This document shows, piece by piece, positions 1-7,467 of a DNA stretch of 64,000 nucleotides. Source of the stretch: UBA5066 sp048500275 (GTDB lineage: Bacteria; Acidobacteriota; Thermoanaerobaculia; UBA5066). A program made the position numbers and the translations under genes. A model generated the notes under the pieces. That model was not told the DNA's origin and did not search any database. It saw only the letters and a program-made list of their open reading frames with translations. Each line of letters starts with the position of its first letter. Position 1 is the first letter of the stretch. The stretch lies in assembly GCA_048500275.1 (NCBI GenBank), contig JASNYI010000002.1, positions 806,001 to 870,000 of the forward strand, read 5' to 3'.

Positions 1-1
1 C

Positions 2-1303
2 GCGCTGACGGAGTTCGACCGTGAGTCCCGGGTCGTGCCGGCGCTGGCTGCGGAGTGGCGGAATCCCGACGAGCGGACCTGGGTCTTTCGTCTGCGGCCG
101 GGCGTGAGGTTCCACGGCGGCCGGCCGATGACCGCGGACGACGTCGTCTTCAGCCTCGACCGGGCCCGCAACCACCCGGAGACCGGGATGGCGAGCTACC
201 TGGTCGAGGTCGAATCGGTCCGGGCCGTCGACCCGTTCACCGTCGAGATCCGGACGCGTCGCCCCTTCGCGGCCCTTCTCGCAAAGCTCAGCCCCATCGC
301 CATCGTCCCCCGAGGCTCGCCGGAGAGGATCACCCGGCCCGAGGGCACGGGTTCCTACCGGCTGGAGCGGGCTCGTCCGGACGGGATGGACCTCGCGCCG
401 TTTCCGGACGGGTGGCGAGGAGCGGACGGCCTGCTCCCGCTGGCGTTCGTCGTCGAGGCCGACCCGGCCCGGCGGGTCGCCAGGCTCCTCGCCGGCGAGG
501 CGGACATCGCGAACGGCCTGGCCGAGAACGCCGTCGAGGAGCTGCGCGGGGCCGAGTGCTGCCGCGAGCTGGCTGTCCCCGGCTCGACGGTGGAGTACCT
601 CCGCCTCTCGCCGGACGTACCCCCTTTCCGGGACTGGCGCGTGAGGAAGGCCATAGACCTCGCCGTCGACCGTCCCGGCTTCGTCGCGGCGGCGCACAGC
701 GGGTTGGGACTTCCCATCGGCCAGCTGGTCGTGCCGGGCGTGTTCGGGTTCGCGCCCGACCTGAAGCCGACGCCGCGGGACCTTCCCCAGGCGCGCCGGC
801 TGCTCGCGGAGGCCGGCTTTCCCGAGGGATTCGACGTCGTCCTGGAGCACCGGCCGGGGCGCCGAGGCGACCTGATCGCGGCGCAGCTCGGCGAGGCGGG
901 AGTCCGCGTGACGGCGAGGGAGAGCCCCTGGACCGAGCTCCACGCCCGGCTGAGGCGCGGAGAGGTCGGCTTCTACTTCGGGGGCGTCGTCGCCCAGACG
1001 GCCGAGGCGAGCGACGTCCTCGACGGGTTCGTCCACACGCGCGACGAGGCGCGGGGCTACGGCATCACGAACCACTCGCGCTACTCGAACCGGAAGGCCG
1101 ACGCGCTGATCGAGGAGGCCGCCGCCTCGCTGGAGATGACCCGGCGACGCGAGCTCCTGAAGGAGGCGATGCGGGTGGTGATGGCGGACCTCAACATCAT
1201 CCCGATCGCCGGGCTCTACGAGGTCTACGGTCTTCGCGAGGGGATCCGGTTCACGCCCCGCCTGGACATGAAGCTGCTCGGCCGCGAGGTCTCCCGCGAG
1301 TAG
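2..1303 (+). CDS. Peptide/nickel-type ABC transporter substrate-binding protein (5' truncated by window)
   Basis: Solute-binding protein of the SBP_bac_5 (DppA/OppA/NikA) family, which delivers peptides, nickel or similar ligands to an ABC importer outside the membrane. The frame is open from base 2. The residues before the first in-window Met (ALTEFDRESR) align with residue 58 onwards of the next gene, so the Met at 35 is internal and about 57 N-terminal residues, including the signal sequence, lie outside the window. The 433 visible residues plus those 57 equal the 490-residue length of its neighbour. Family features visible are the WxFxLRxGVxFHxGxP block and the ADDVVFSLxRA segment. The stop codon directly abuts the ATG of the paralogous next gene, which suggests co-translation. 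The ligand cannot be told from the sequence. Confidence 0.9.
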   Translation, partial: ALTEFDRESRVVPALAAEWRNPDERTWVFRLRPGVRFHGGRPMTADDVVFSLDRARNHPETGMASYLVEVESVRAVDPFTVEIRTRRPFAALLAKLSPIAIVPRGSPERITRPEGTGSYRLERARPDGMDLAPFPDGWRGADGLLPLAFVVEADPARRVARLLAGEADIANGLAENAVEELRGAECCRELAVPGSTVEYLRLSPDVPPFRDWRVRKAIDLAVDRPGFVAAAHSGLGLPIGQLVVPGVFGFAPDLKPTPRDLPQARRLLAEAGFPEGFDVVLEHRPGRRGDLIAAQLGEAGVRVTARESPWTELHARLRRGEVGFYFGGVVAQTAEASDVLDGFVHTRDEARGYGITNHSRYSNRKADALIEEAAASLEMTRRRELLKEAMRVVMADLNIIPIAGLYEVYGLREGIRFTPRLDMKLLGREVSRE

Positions 1304-2776
1304 ATGGGCCGAGCCGTCGCTGCCGTCGCCGTTTGTGTCACCCTGGTCAGCCTGGCCGGCTGCAGGAAACCGTCCCCGTCGCTGAACGTCGCGATTCACA
1401 GCGCGCCGGTCGGCATGGACCCTCACCTGCAGAACGAGTCGCTGACCGTGGCCGTCCTCGCGAACGTTTTCGAGGCCCTGACGGAATTCGACGACGAGCT
1501 GCGGATCCGGCCGGGCCTCGCCGAGAGCTGGAGAAACCCGGACGGGCGCACCTGGCGCTTCTCCCTCAGGCGGGGGGTGAGGTTTCACGACGGCCGGCCG
1601 CTGGAGGCCGAGGACGTCGTCTTCAGCCTCGAGCGGGCCTCGAAGCACCCCGGGTCGGGGCTCGCGAGCCACCTGGTCCAGCTGGAGACCGTCCGCGCCC
1701 TCGACCCGCGAACCGTCGAGATCGTCACGCGCCGGCCGTTCGCCGCGCTGCTGGAAAGGCTCACTCTCGTCTACGTCGTCCCCCGCGACGCCCCGGAGAC
1801 GATCGTCGAGCCGGTCGGGACGGGGCCGTACCGCCTGGCGGGGAACCTGGGCCACCAGATCCGGATGGTCCCGGCCGCCGGGAGCTGGCGGGGCGAACCG
1901 TCGGGACCCGCCCTGACGTTCTTCGTCGTCCCCGAACCCGCCGAGCGGCTCCGCCGGTTGACGTCGGGCGAGGTGGACGTCGCCGCCGACCTCGACGAAT
2001 CGGCCGTGGCCGTCCTGCGCGATTCGGACTGCTGCCGCGAGGAGGTCCGCCCCGGCTCCACCGTCGAGTACCTCCACCTTGCCGCCTTCGAGCCCCGCTT
2101 CGACGACCCGCGGGTGAGGGAGGCGGTCCACCTCGCGATCGACCGTCACCGGTACGTCGCCGAGGCTCACGGCGGCCTGGGCCAGCCCGCCGGGCAGCTG
2201 GCCGTCCCGGGGCTCTTCGGGTACGCGCCCGACCTGGGCGCCTCCGACCGGGACGTTTCCCGCGCCCGGGCCCTCCTCGCCGCGGCCGGGTACCCCGGGG
2301 GCTTCGACGTCGTCCTCGAGCACCGGACCGGCCGGCGGGCGGACGTCCTCGCCCGGATGCTCGCCGAGGCCGGTATCCGCGCGAAGCCCGCGGAAGCGGA
2401 CTGGGCCGAACTCTACGGGAGGCTCCGGCGCGGCGAGGTCGGCTTCTACTTCGGCGGCGTCGTCGCCCCCACGGCGGATTCGAGCGACATCCTCGACGGC
2501 TACGTTCACACGCGCGACGGGGCGAGCGGGTACGGCGCCTCGAACCACTCCCGGTACTCGAACGCGAGGGCCGACGAGCTGATCGAATCGGCCTCGACGT
2601 CGTTTTCCCTCGTGAGGCGGCGGGAGCTTCTCCAGGCGGCGATGCGAGTCGTGGTGGAAGACCGGCGGTTCGTCCCGGTCGCGGGCCTCTACCAGGTCTA
2701 CGGCGTCGGGAAGCGAGTCCGCTTCAGGCCGCGGCTCGACCTCAAGCTCCTCGGCAGGGAGATCTCGAAGGAGTAG
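1304..2776 (+). CDS. Peptide/nickel-type ABC transporter substrate-binding lipoprotein (tandem paralogue)
   Basis: A 490-residue SBP_bac_5 family protein with a lipoprotein signal: a short basic start, a hydrophobic stretch, then the lipobox SLAGC with the lipidated Cys at about residue 20. It is therefore anchored to a membrane on the extracytoplasmic side. The MDPHLQNES segment and the WRFSLRRGVRFHDGRP block are typical of the DppA/OppA fold. It is closely related along its whole length to the preceding gene (shared blocks include RRGEVGFYFGGVVA and NHSRYSN), so the pair is a tandem duplication with zero intergenic bases. No permease or ATPase gene follows, so the transport partners lie upstream of the window or elsewhere. 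The divergence of the two copies suggests different ligand preferences, but that is inference. Confidence 0.92.
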   Translation: MGRAVAAVAVCVTLVSLAGCRKPSPSLNVAIHSAPVGMDPHLQNESLTVAVLANVFEALTEFDDELRIRPGLAESWRNPDGRTWRFSLRRGVRFHDGRPLEAEDVVFSLERASKHPGSGLASHLVQLETVRALDPRTVEIVTRRPFAALLERLTLVYVVPRDAPETIVEPVGTGPYRLAGNLGHQIRMVPAAGSWRGEPSGPALTFFVVPEPAERLRRLTSGEVDVAADLDESAVAVLRDSDCCREEVRPGSTVEYLHLAAFEPRFDDPRVREAVHLAIDRHRYVAEAHGGLGQPAGQLAVPGLFGYAPDLGASDRDVSRARALLAAAGYPGGFDVVLEHRTGRRADVLARMLAEAGIRAKPAEADWAELYGRLRRGEVGFYFGGVVAPTADSSDILDGYVHTRDGASGYGASNHSRYSNARADELIESASTSFSLVRRRELLQAAMRVVVEDRRFVPVAGLYQVYGVGKRVRFRPRLDLKLLGREISKE

Positions 2777-2869
2777 GCGATGTCCGGCCGGGCGCCGGCC
2801 GCGCTCCATCGCGACAGGATCGAGGAGATGCACGCCGGCGAATGACCGGGCCGGTCCCGGGCGCTCTCC

Positions 2870-2875
2870 TATACT
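2870..2875 (+). promoter_or_regulatory. -10-like element upstream of the M28 peptidase gene
   Basis: The hexamer TATACT ends nine bases before the GTG start codon. No Shine-Dalgarno sequence fits in the gap. If it works as a -10 box the transcript would begin at or next to the start codon (leaderless). No clear -35 is visible. Confidence 0.45.
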
Positions 2876-2884
2876 CGCGCGCCT

Positions 2885-4495
2885 GTGCAGAGCGCCGCGT
2901 TTCTTCCCGTCCTCCTCACTCTCCTCGTCGCCTTTCCGGTCCGTCCCGCCCGCGCGGAGAGCGGAGGGGCTCCCGTTTCGACGGGAGAGCTCGCCGCGCA
3001 CCTCGGGTTCCTGGCCGACGACCTCCTCGAGGGGCGGGGTCCGGGCACGCGCGGCGACCGTCTGACGCAGGCCTACGTCGAGGCGGTCTTCCGGGCGAAC
3101 GGTCTCTCGCCCGCCTTCGGCGCTAGCTTCCGCCAGGACGTCCCGTTCCGGCTCGTGACGCCGGATCCGAGGACGACGCTGACGTTCTCGGGGGCCGTCG
3201 GGAAGGCGCAGGCCGTCCGCTTCGGCGACGATTTCGTCCTCGGCTTCCCGAGGCCGGACGCGGCGGGCCGGGTGAGCGCGGACGTCGTCTTCGCCGGGTA
3301 CGGGATCGATGCGAAGGAATGGGGCTGGGACGACTTCAAAGGAACCGACGTTAAGGGGAAGGTCCTCATCCTCCTGGCCGGCGAGCCCGGGGGAGACGAC
3401 CCGGCGCTCTTTGCGGGGAAGACGCTGACCCACCACGGCCGCTGGCGGACCAAGCTCGAGGTGGCGGCGCGCCGCGGAGCGGCGGGTGTGCTCTTCGTCT
3501 ACACGCCCGAGGGCGCCGGCTACGGCTGGGAGGTCGTACGGAACGGCTGGACGCGCCCGGTGGCCTACGATCCTGCAAAGGCGATCCTCGCCCTCGAGGG
3601 TTGGCTTTCGGAGTCGCTCGCCATCCATGTGGCGCGGGTCGCGGGGGCCGCGCACGGCGAGCTCCGCGCGGCCGCCAGCCGCCGCGACTTCCGGCCCGTG
3701 CCCCTGCCGGTGAAGGTGGAGGCCTTCGGTGTCCCGAAGTACGAGACGGTCGTCTCCGGCAACGTCGCGGGGATCGTCCGGGGGACGGGCCCGGCGGAAG
3801 CGGCGCCGGTCGTCGTCGTGAGCGCGCACCACGACCACCTCGGCATCGGGACGACGGAGAACGGCGACGCCGTCTACAACGGAGCCATGGACAACGGCTC
3901 GGCCCTCGCCATCCTCCTCGCCCTGTCGCGGAAGATCGGCGCCCGGGCGGGCGAGCTCCCCGTCGACGTCCTCTTCCTCGCGGCGGCAGCGGAGGAGGCG
4001 GGACTTCTCGGGTCGGAGAGATTCGCCGCGGAGCCGCCCGTCCCGCTCTCCAGGATGGCGGCCAACCTGAACCTCGAGATGTCGGCGGTCTGGGGGCCGG
4101 CCCGCGACGTCGTGGCGATCGGGGCGTCCCAGAGCGCGCTCGGAGACGTGGTGGAGGCGGTGGCGAAGAGGGAGGGCCTGCGCGTGGCGCCCGAGCCGGC
4201 CCCCGAGCAGGGGTTCTTCTACCGCTCCGACCAGTACTCGTTCGCCCGGGCGGGCGTCCCCGGCGTATGGCTGGACCTCGGCGACGACCTCGTCGGCGTG
4301 CCCGCCGGAACCGGCCTCGCCCGCCGCGAGAAGTACAGGGCCGAGCGCTACCACCGCCCCCGGGACGAGTTCGATCCGTCCTGGGAGCTGACCGGGACCG
4401 CGCAGCTGGCGCGGTTCGTCGAGCTGGCGATCGAGGAGATCGGCGTGCGGGGCGGCAAGTTGCCCTGGAAGGGAGCGTCGCCCTACCAGCGTTGA
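2885..4495 (+). CDS. Secreted M28 family zinc aminopeptidase with PA domain
   Basis: Zinc-dependent exopeptidase of family M28 (aminopeptidase Y/S-like), 536 residues, GTG start. An N-terminal signal peptide ending near PARA directs export. Residues about 115-250 form a protease-associated (PA) insert (GKVLILLAGEPG, RRGAAGVLFVY). The catalytic region begins around residue 313 with SAHHDHLG (first zinc His), followed by the bridging Asp in AMDNGSA and the Glu pair in AAEEAGLLGS. The later metal-site segment reads RSDQYSFARAG, with Gln where many members have His, and ends with the family's YHRPRDEFDPSW block. It likely degrades peptides outside the cytoplasm, which fits the peptide-binding lipoproteins just upstream. 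Its stop overlaps one base of an in-frame ATG for the helicase, although a later start is preferred there. Confidence 0.9.
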   Translation: MQSAAFLPVLLTLLVAFPVRPARAESGGAPVSTGELAAHLGFLADDLLEGRGPGTRGDRLTQAYVEAVFRANGLSPAFGASFRQDVPFRLVTPDPRTTLTFSGAVGKAQAVRFGDDFVLGFPRPDAAGRVSADVVFAGYGIDAKEWGWDDFKGTDVKGKVLILLAGEPGGDDPALFAGKTLTHHGRWRTKLEVAARRGAAGVLFVYTPEGAGYGWEVVRNGWTRPVAYDPAKAILALEGWLSESLAIHVARVAGAAHGELRAAASRRDFRPVPLPVKVEAFGVPKYETVVSGNVAGIVRGTGPAEAAPVVVVSAHHDHLGIGTTENGDAVYNGAMDNGSALAILLALSRKIGARAGELPVDVLFLAAAAEEAGLLGSERFAAEPPVPLSRMAANLNLEMSAVWGPARDVVAIGASQSALGDVVEAVAKREGLRVAPEPAPEQGFFYRSDQYSFARAGVPGVWLDLGDDLVGVPAGTGLARREKYRAERYHRPRDEFDPSWELTGTAQLARFVELAIEEIGVRGGKLPWKGASPYQR

Positions 4496-4530
4496 TGCGG
4501 GGCCCCGCGGGGGAGGAGTCGGGGCGTAGC

Positions 4531-6282
4531 ATGGAGGGCGTGAGCGAAGAGCCCCAGAATCCCGACCTCTCCCGATCCCCCGACGACGCCGGCGGACCCA
4601 TCGACTCGGGGTTCGGCTCTCTCGGCCTAGACGCCCGCCTCCTCGCGGCGCTCGCCTCCCTCGGGTACGAGGAGCCGACGCCGATCCAGAAACAGGCGAT
4701 CCCGCCCCTCCTCGGGGGGCGCGACCTCCTCGCGCAGGCGGCGACGGGAACGGGAAAGACCGCCGCCTTCGCCCTGCCGATGCTCGACCGGCTCGTTCGC
4801 GAGGGGGGAGACAGGAAGGCCGTCTTCGGCCTCGTCCTCGTCCCGACGCGAGAGCTGGCCATGCAGGTGGCCGAGGCGGTTCACCGCTACGGTCGCGGGA
4901 CCGGCGTCCGCGTCCTCGCGGTCTACGGAGGCTCCTCCATGGGGCTCCAGCTGCGCGCGCTGGAGAGAGGGGTCGACGTCGTCGTCGCGACGCCGGGTCG
5001 GGCCCTCGACCACGTGAAGAGGAGCACGCTGAAGCTCTCCGGCGTGAAGCTCGTCGTCCTCGACGAGGCCGACGAGATGCTCGACATGGGCTTCGCCGAG
5101 GACCTCGAGGCGATCCTCGACGCGACGCCCGCCGGCCGCCCGATGGCGCTCTTCTCGGCGACGTTCCCGGCGCGGATCTCCGGCCTCGCGGGGCGGCGCC
5201 TCTCCTCGCCGGTGGAGCTGCGGCTCGGTCCGGCGCGCGAGACGGAGGCGACGGCGGAGGGAGCCGGTCGCGTGAGGCAGACGGCCTACGTCGTCCACCG
5301 CGCCCACAAGCCGGCGGCCCTCGCGCGGATCCTCGACCTCGAGGACCCCGCGTCGGCCATCGTCTTCTGCCGTACCCGGACCGAGGTCGACGAGATCTCC
5401 GAGAAGCTCAACGCCCGGGGCCGGAGGGCCGAGGCCCTCCACGGCGGCTTCACGCAGGACCAGCGCGACCGGGTCATGAAGCGCTTCCGCTCGGGCGCGG
5501 CCGACCTCCTCGTGGCCACCGACGTCGCGGCGCGGGGGCTCGACGTCGAGCAGGTCTCGCACGTCGTCAACTACGACGTCCCGAACGAGGCTGAGGGCTA
5601 CGTCCACCGGATCGGGCGGACGGGCCGCGCCGGCCGGGCCGGCACCGCCATCACCCTCTTCGAGCCGCGCGAGCAGTGGCTCCTCGCGAACATCGAGAGG
5701 CTGACGAAGAGGAGGATCGAGAGGGCGACCGTTCCGACCGTTGCGGACCTCAGGGCGCGCCGCCTCGAGCTGACGCGCGCCTCGCTCCGTGAGGCCATCC
5801 TGGGCGGGGGCCTCGACACGTTTCGCGTCGCCGTCGACTCGCTCGCCGAGGAGTTCGACCTCCTCGACGTCGCCGCTGCCGGGGTGAAGCTCGCGCACGA
5901 GGCGCAGGGCTCGCCGGGGGAGGACGAGGAGATCCCTCCCGTCTTCGTACCGCAGGACCGCCCCCGCTTCGTGCCGCGGGCCGAGGCCGCCGGGCAGACC
6001 CGTCCGGTCCGCCGCGGCCCGAGGCTCGCGGGCGCGGTGAGCCTCTTCATCGGCGCGGGACGCGACGCCGGCATCCGCCCGGCCGACCTCTTCGGGGCCA
6101 TCACGAACGAGGCGGGGCTGCCGCCGCGGGGGATCGGGGCCATCGAGATCGCCGACCGTTTCTCGCTCGTCGAGGTGCCGGGGGAGGCGGCGGATCTCGT
6201 CATCGAGAAGCTACGGGCCACGAAGCTCCGGGGGAAGAAGGTCGTCGTGAGGCGGGAGCGCCCGGCGCCGCCGCGGCGCTAA
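4531..6282 (+). CDS. DEAD-box ATP-dependent RNA helicase with DbpA-type RNA-binding domain
   Basis: RNA helicase of the DeaD/CsdA group, which unwinds structured RNA during ribosome assembly, RNA decay or cold adaptation. All core motifs are readable: Q motif (EEPTPIQKQAI, about 48-58), Walker A ATGTGKT (about 71-77), PTRELA, TPGR, DEAD, SAT, then in the second RecA domain ARGLDV and HRIGRTGRAG. The C-terminal 80 residues (SLFIGAGRDAG onwards) match the DbpA/CsdA RNA-binding domain, followed by a basic tail. The start is uncertain. An ATG at 4495 overlaps the previous stop, but a GGAGGAG run at 4511-4517 favours the ATG at 4531 (or GTG at 4540); the acidic N-terminal leader is poorly conserved in this family. 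Confidence 0.95.
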   Translation: MEGVSEEPQNPDLSRSPDDAGGPIDSGFGSLGLDARLLAALASLGYEEPTPIQKQAIPPLLGGRDLLAQAATGTGKTAAFALPMLDRLVREGGDRKAVFGLVLVPTRELAMQVAEAVHRYGRGTGVRVLAVYGGSSMGLQLRALERGVDVVVATPGRALDHVKRSTLKLSGVKLVVLDEADEMLDMGFAEDLEAILDATPAGRPMALFSATFPARISGLAGRRLSSPVELRLGPARETEATAEGAGRVRQTAYVVHRAHKPAALARILDLEDPASAIVFCRTRTEVDEISEKLNARGRRAEALHGGFTQDQRDRVMKRFRSGAADLLVATDVAARGLDVEQVSHVVNYDVPNEAEGYVHRIGRTGRAGRAGTAITLFEPREQWLLANIERLTKRRIERATVPTVADLRARRLELTRASLREAILGGGLDTFRVAVDSLAEEFDLLDVAAAGVKLAHEAQGSPGEDEEIPPVFVPQDRPRFVPRAEAAGQTRPVRRGPRLAGAVSLFIGAGRDAGIRPADLFGAITNEAGLPPRGIGAIEIADRFSLVEVPGEAADLVIEKLRATKLRGKKVVVRRERPAPPRR

Positions 6283-6337
6283 GGGCCGGGCGCCACGGGC
6301 GTGGCATACGCGGCCTTCGCGCCCGTCGCGACTCTGC

Positions 6338-6343
6338 TATGTT
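6338..6343 (+). promoter_or_regulatory. -10-like element (GCTATGTTCGG context)
   Basis: TATGTT in the context GCTATGTTCGGCG, the same extended context seen before several other genes in this window. It lies about 105 bases before the ACBP start and is the only promoter-like sequence in the intergenic gap. Confidence 0.3.
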
Positions 6344-6388
6344 CGGCGCGAGCTCAGCGAAACGGCGGTCGGGAGTCGGGAACAATAC

Positions 6389-6430
6389 ACCATTCGAGAC
6401 CTGACCCCGATCTCGTGGACCCCGATCTCG
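6389..6430 (+). repeat. Degenerate single arm of the palindromic repeat, with internal direct repeat
   Basis: Contains AGACCTGACCCCGA, which also occurs in the right arm of the perfect palindrome near 63001. It is followed by a second copy of GACCCCGATCTCG (6403-6415 and 6418-6430, period 15). The opposite arm is missing here, so this looks like a decayed or partial copy of a dispersed REP-like element in the 166-base gap before the acyl-CoA-binding protein gene. Confidence 0.5.
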
Positions 6431-6448
6431 CACGGCTCGGGAGGGACG

Positions 6449-6730
6449 ATGGCGACGAAGAAGGAAAAGCCGCTGGCGGAGAGGTTCGCGGAGGCGAAGG
6501 GGCGGGTGGAGAAGCTCGCGAGGCGCCCGTCGAACGACCAGCTCCTCGAGCTCTACGCGTACTACAAGCAGGCGACCGACGGGGACGTCTCGGGCTCGCG
6601 GCCCGGGATGCTCGACCTGAAGGGGCGGGCGAAGTACGACGCCTGGGCGAAGGCGAAGGGAACGGGGAAGGACGAGGCGATGAAAGGGTACGTCGCGCTC
6701 GTCGACCGGCTCGCCGCCGAGCTGGGCTGA
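6449..6730 (+). CDS. Acyl-CoA-binding protein (ACBP)
   Basis: A small 93-residue cytosolic protein of the acyl-CoA-binding family, which holds long-chain acyl-CoA thioesters and buffers or delivers them. The full four-helix signature is present: FAEAKGRVEKLARRPSNDQ, LYAYYKQATDGDVSGSRPG, and KYDAWAKAKGTGKDEAM. The YKQAT and KxxAW ligand-binding residues are intact. Family length is about 85-90 residues, so this is complete. ACBP is common in eukaryotes and patchy in bacteria. Its presence fits a genome that also carries FadD and beta-oxidation genes (47-62 kb), although it is not adjacent to them. A hemerythrin gene follows after 7 bases and may be co-transcribed. Confidence 0.93.
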   Translation: MATKKEKPLAERFAEAKGRVEKLARRPSNDQLLELYAYYKQATDGDVSGSRPGMLDLKGRAKYDAWAKAKGTGKDEAMKGYVALVDRLAAELG

Positions 6731-6737
6731 CCGGCCC

Positions 6738-7394
6738 GTGCGCCTCCTCGACGAGCTGCGCGACGAGCACGAGCTGATCGACCGCGTCGCCGGCTCGCTC
6801 CGGACCTTCGCGGCGGCGCGGGGGAGGGGTGAGGGAAGCCCGGCCGAGGGGGCCGCCTTCCGCCGGTTCTTCCGGCTCTGGGCCGGCGCGTGGCATCACG
6901 CCCGGGAGGAGGAGACTCTCTTCCCGGCGCTCGCGGCAAAGGCCGAGCTCTCCCCGGCGCACGGACCGATCGCCGCCTTCGTCGAGCAGCACCACGAGAT
7001 GGCGAAGGTCCTGGGCGAGCTCGACCCGCTTCTCGACCGGGACCCGCTCGGGGGGGAGGACGGGAGGCGGCTCGTCGAACTCGCCACGGCCTACACGCGC
7101 GAGCTGGGGCGGCACATCGACGCCGAGAACTCGGTCCTCCTCCCCGAGAGCGAGGTGCGCCTCCGGCAGGCGAACGTCCTCGAGCTGGAAGGGCGCGCTC
7201 CTTCCGGAGAGGAGATCGCGGCGCGCGACGAGGGGGTGCGTCTCGCCGCGGCCTGGCCTTTCACGCCCGACGCCGGCGGCGTGCGGGGCGAGGGCTGCGT
7301 CGTCTGCCCGTCGTACGGCACGACCTGCCGCGGCGTCGAGGCCGAGTGGTGGAACGAGAGCGAGTGGGAGGAGTTCTCGGACCACCTCGGGTGA
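6738..7394 (+). CDS. Hemerythrin HHE domain protein with Cys-containing C-terminal extension
   Basis: A 218-residue protein whose first ~140 residues form a hemerythrin-like four-helix bundle expected to bind a di-iron centre for O2 or NO sensing, storage or detoxification. Candidate iron ligands are the H and E in RDEHELID, WHHAREEETLFP, HGPIAAFVEQHHEM and HIDAENSVLLP. The last ~80 residues are not hemerythrin and contain three close cysteines (GCVVCPSYGTTCRG) and an acidic Trp-rich end. This could be a small metal or redox site, but no known domain is recognised. GTG start, 7 bases after the ACBP stop with no clear ribosome-binding site. Confidence 0.85.
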   Translation: MRLLDELRDEHELIDRVAGSLRTFAAARGRGEGSPAEGAAFRRFFRLWAGAWHHAREEETLFPALAAKAELSPAHGPIAAFVEQHHEMAKVLGELDPLLDRDPLGGEDGRRLVELATAYTRELGRHIDAENSVLLPESEVRLRQANVLELEGRAPSGEEIAARDEGVRLAAAWPFTPDAGGVRGEGCVVCPSYGTTCRGVEAEWWNESEWEEFSDHLG

Positions 7395-7467
7395 GGCGGC
7401 CCCCGGCTCGGCAAGCGACAGGCGGGACGGCCTGCGCTCGTCCGGGGCCGGGACGCCGCGAGAGGAC

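Noticed and set aside
2780..2845. 21-codon reading frame (MSGRAPAALHRDRIEEMHAGE, 21 residues) after the second binding protein, with AAGGAG upstream
   Set aside because: Too short and without a recognisable family; it could be a remnant, but nothing supports expression.
55..3126. 1023-codon open frame running across both binding-protein genes
   Set aside because: It is an overlapping-frame shadow of high-G+C coding sequence: Arg/Pro/Gly-rich text without domains, while the two real frames match SBP_bac_5 throughout.
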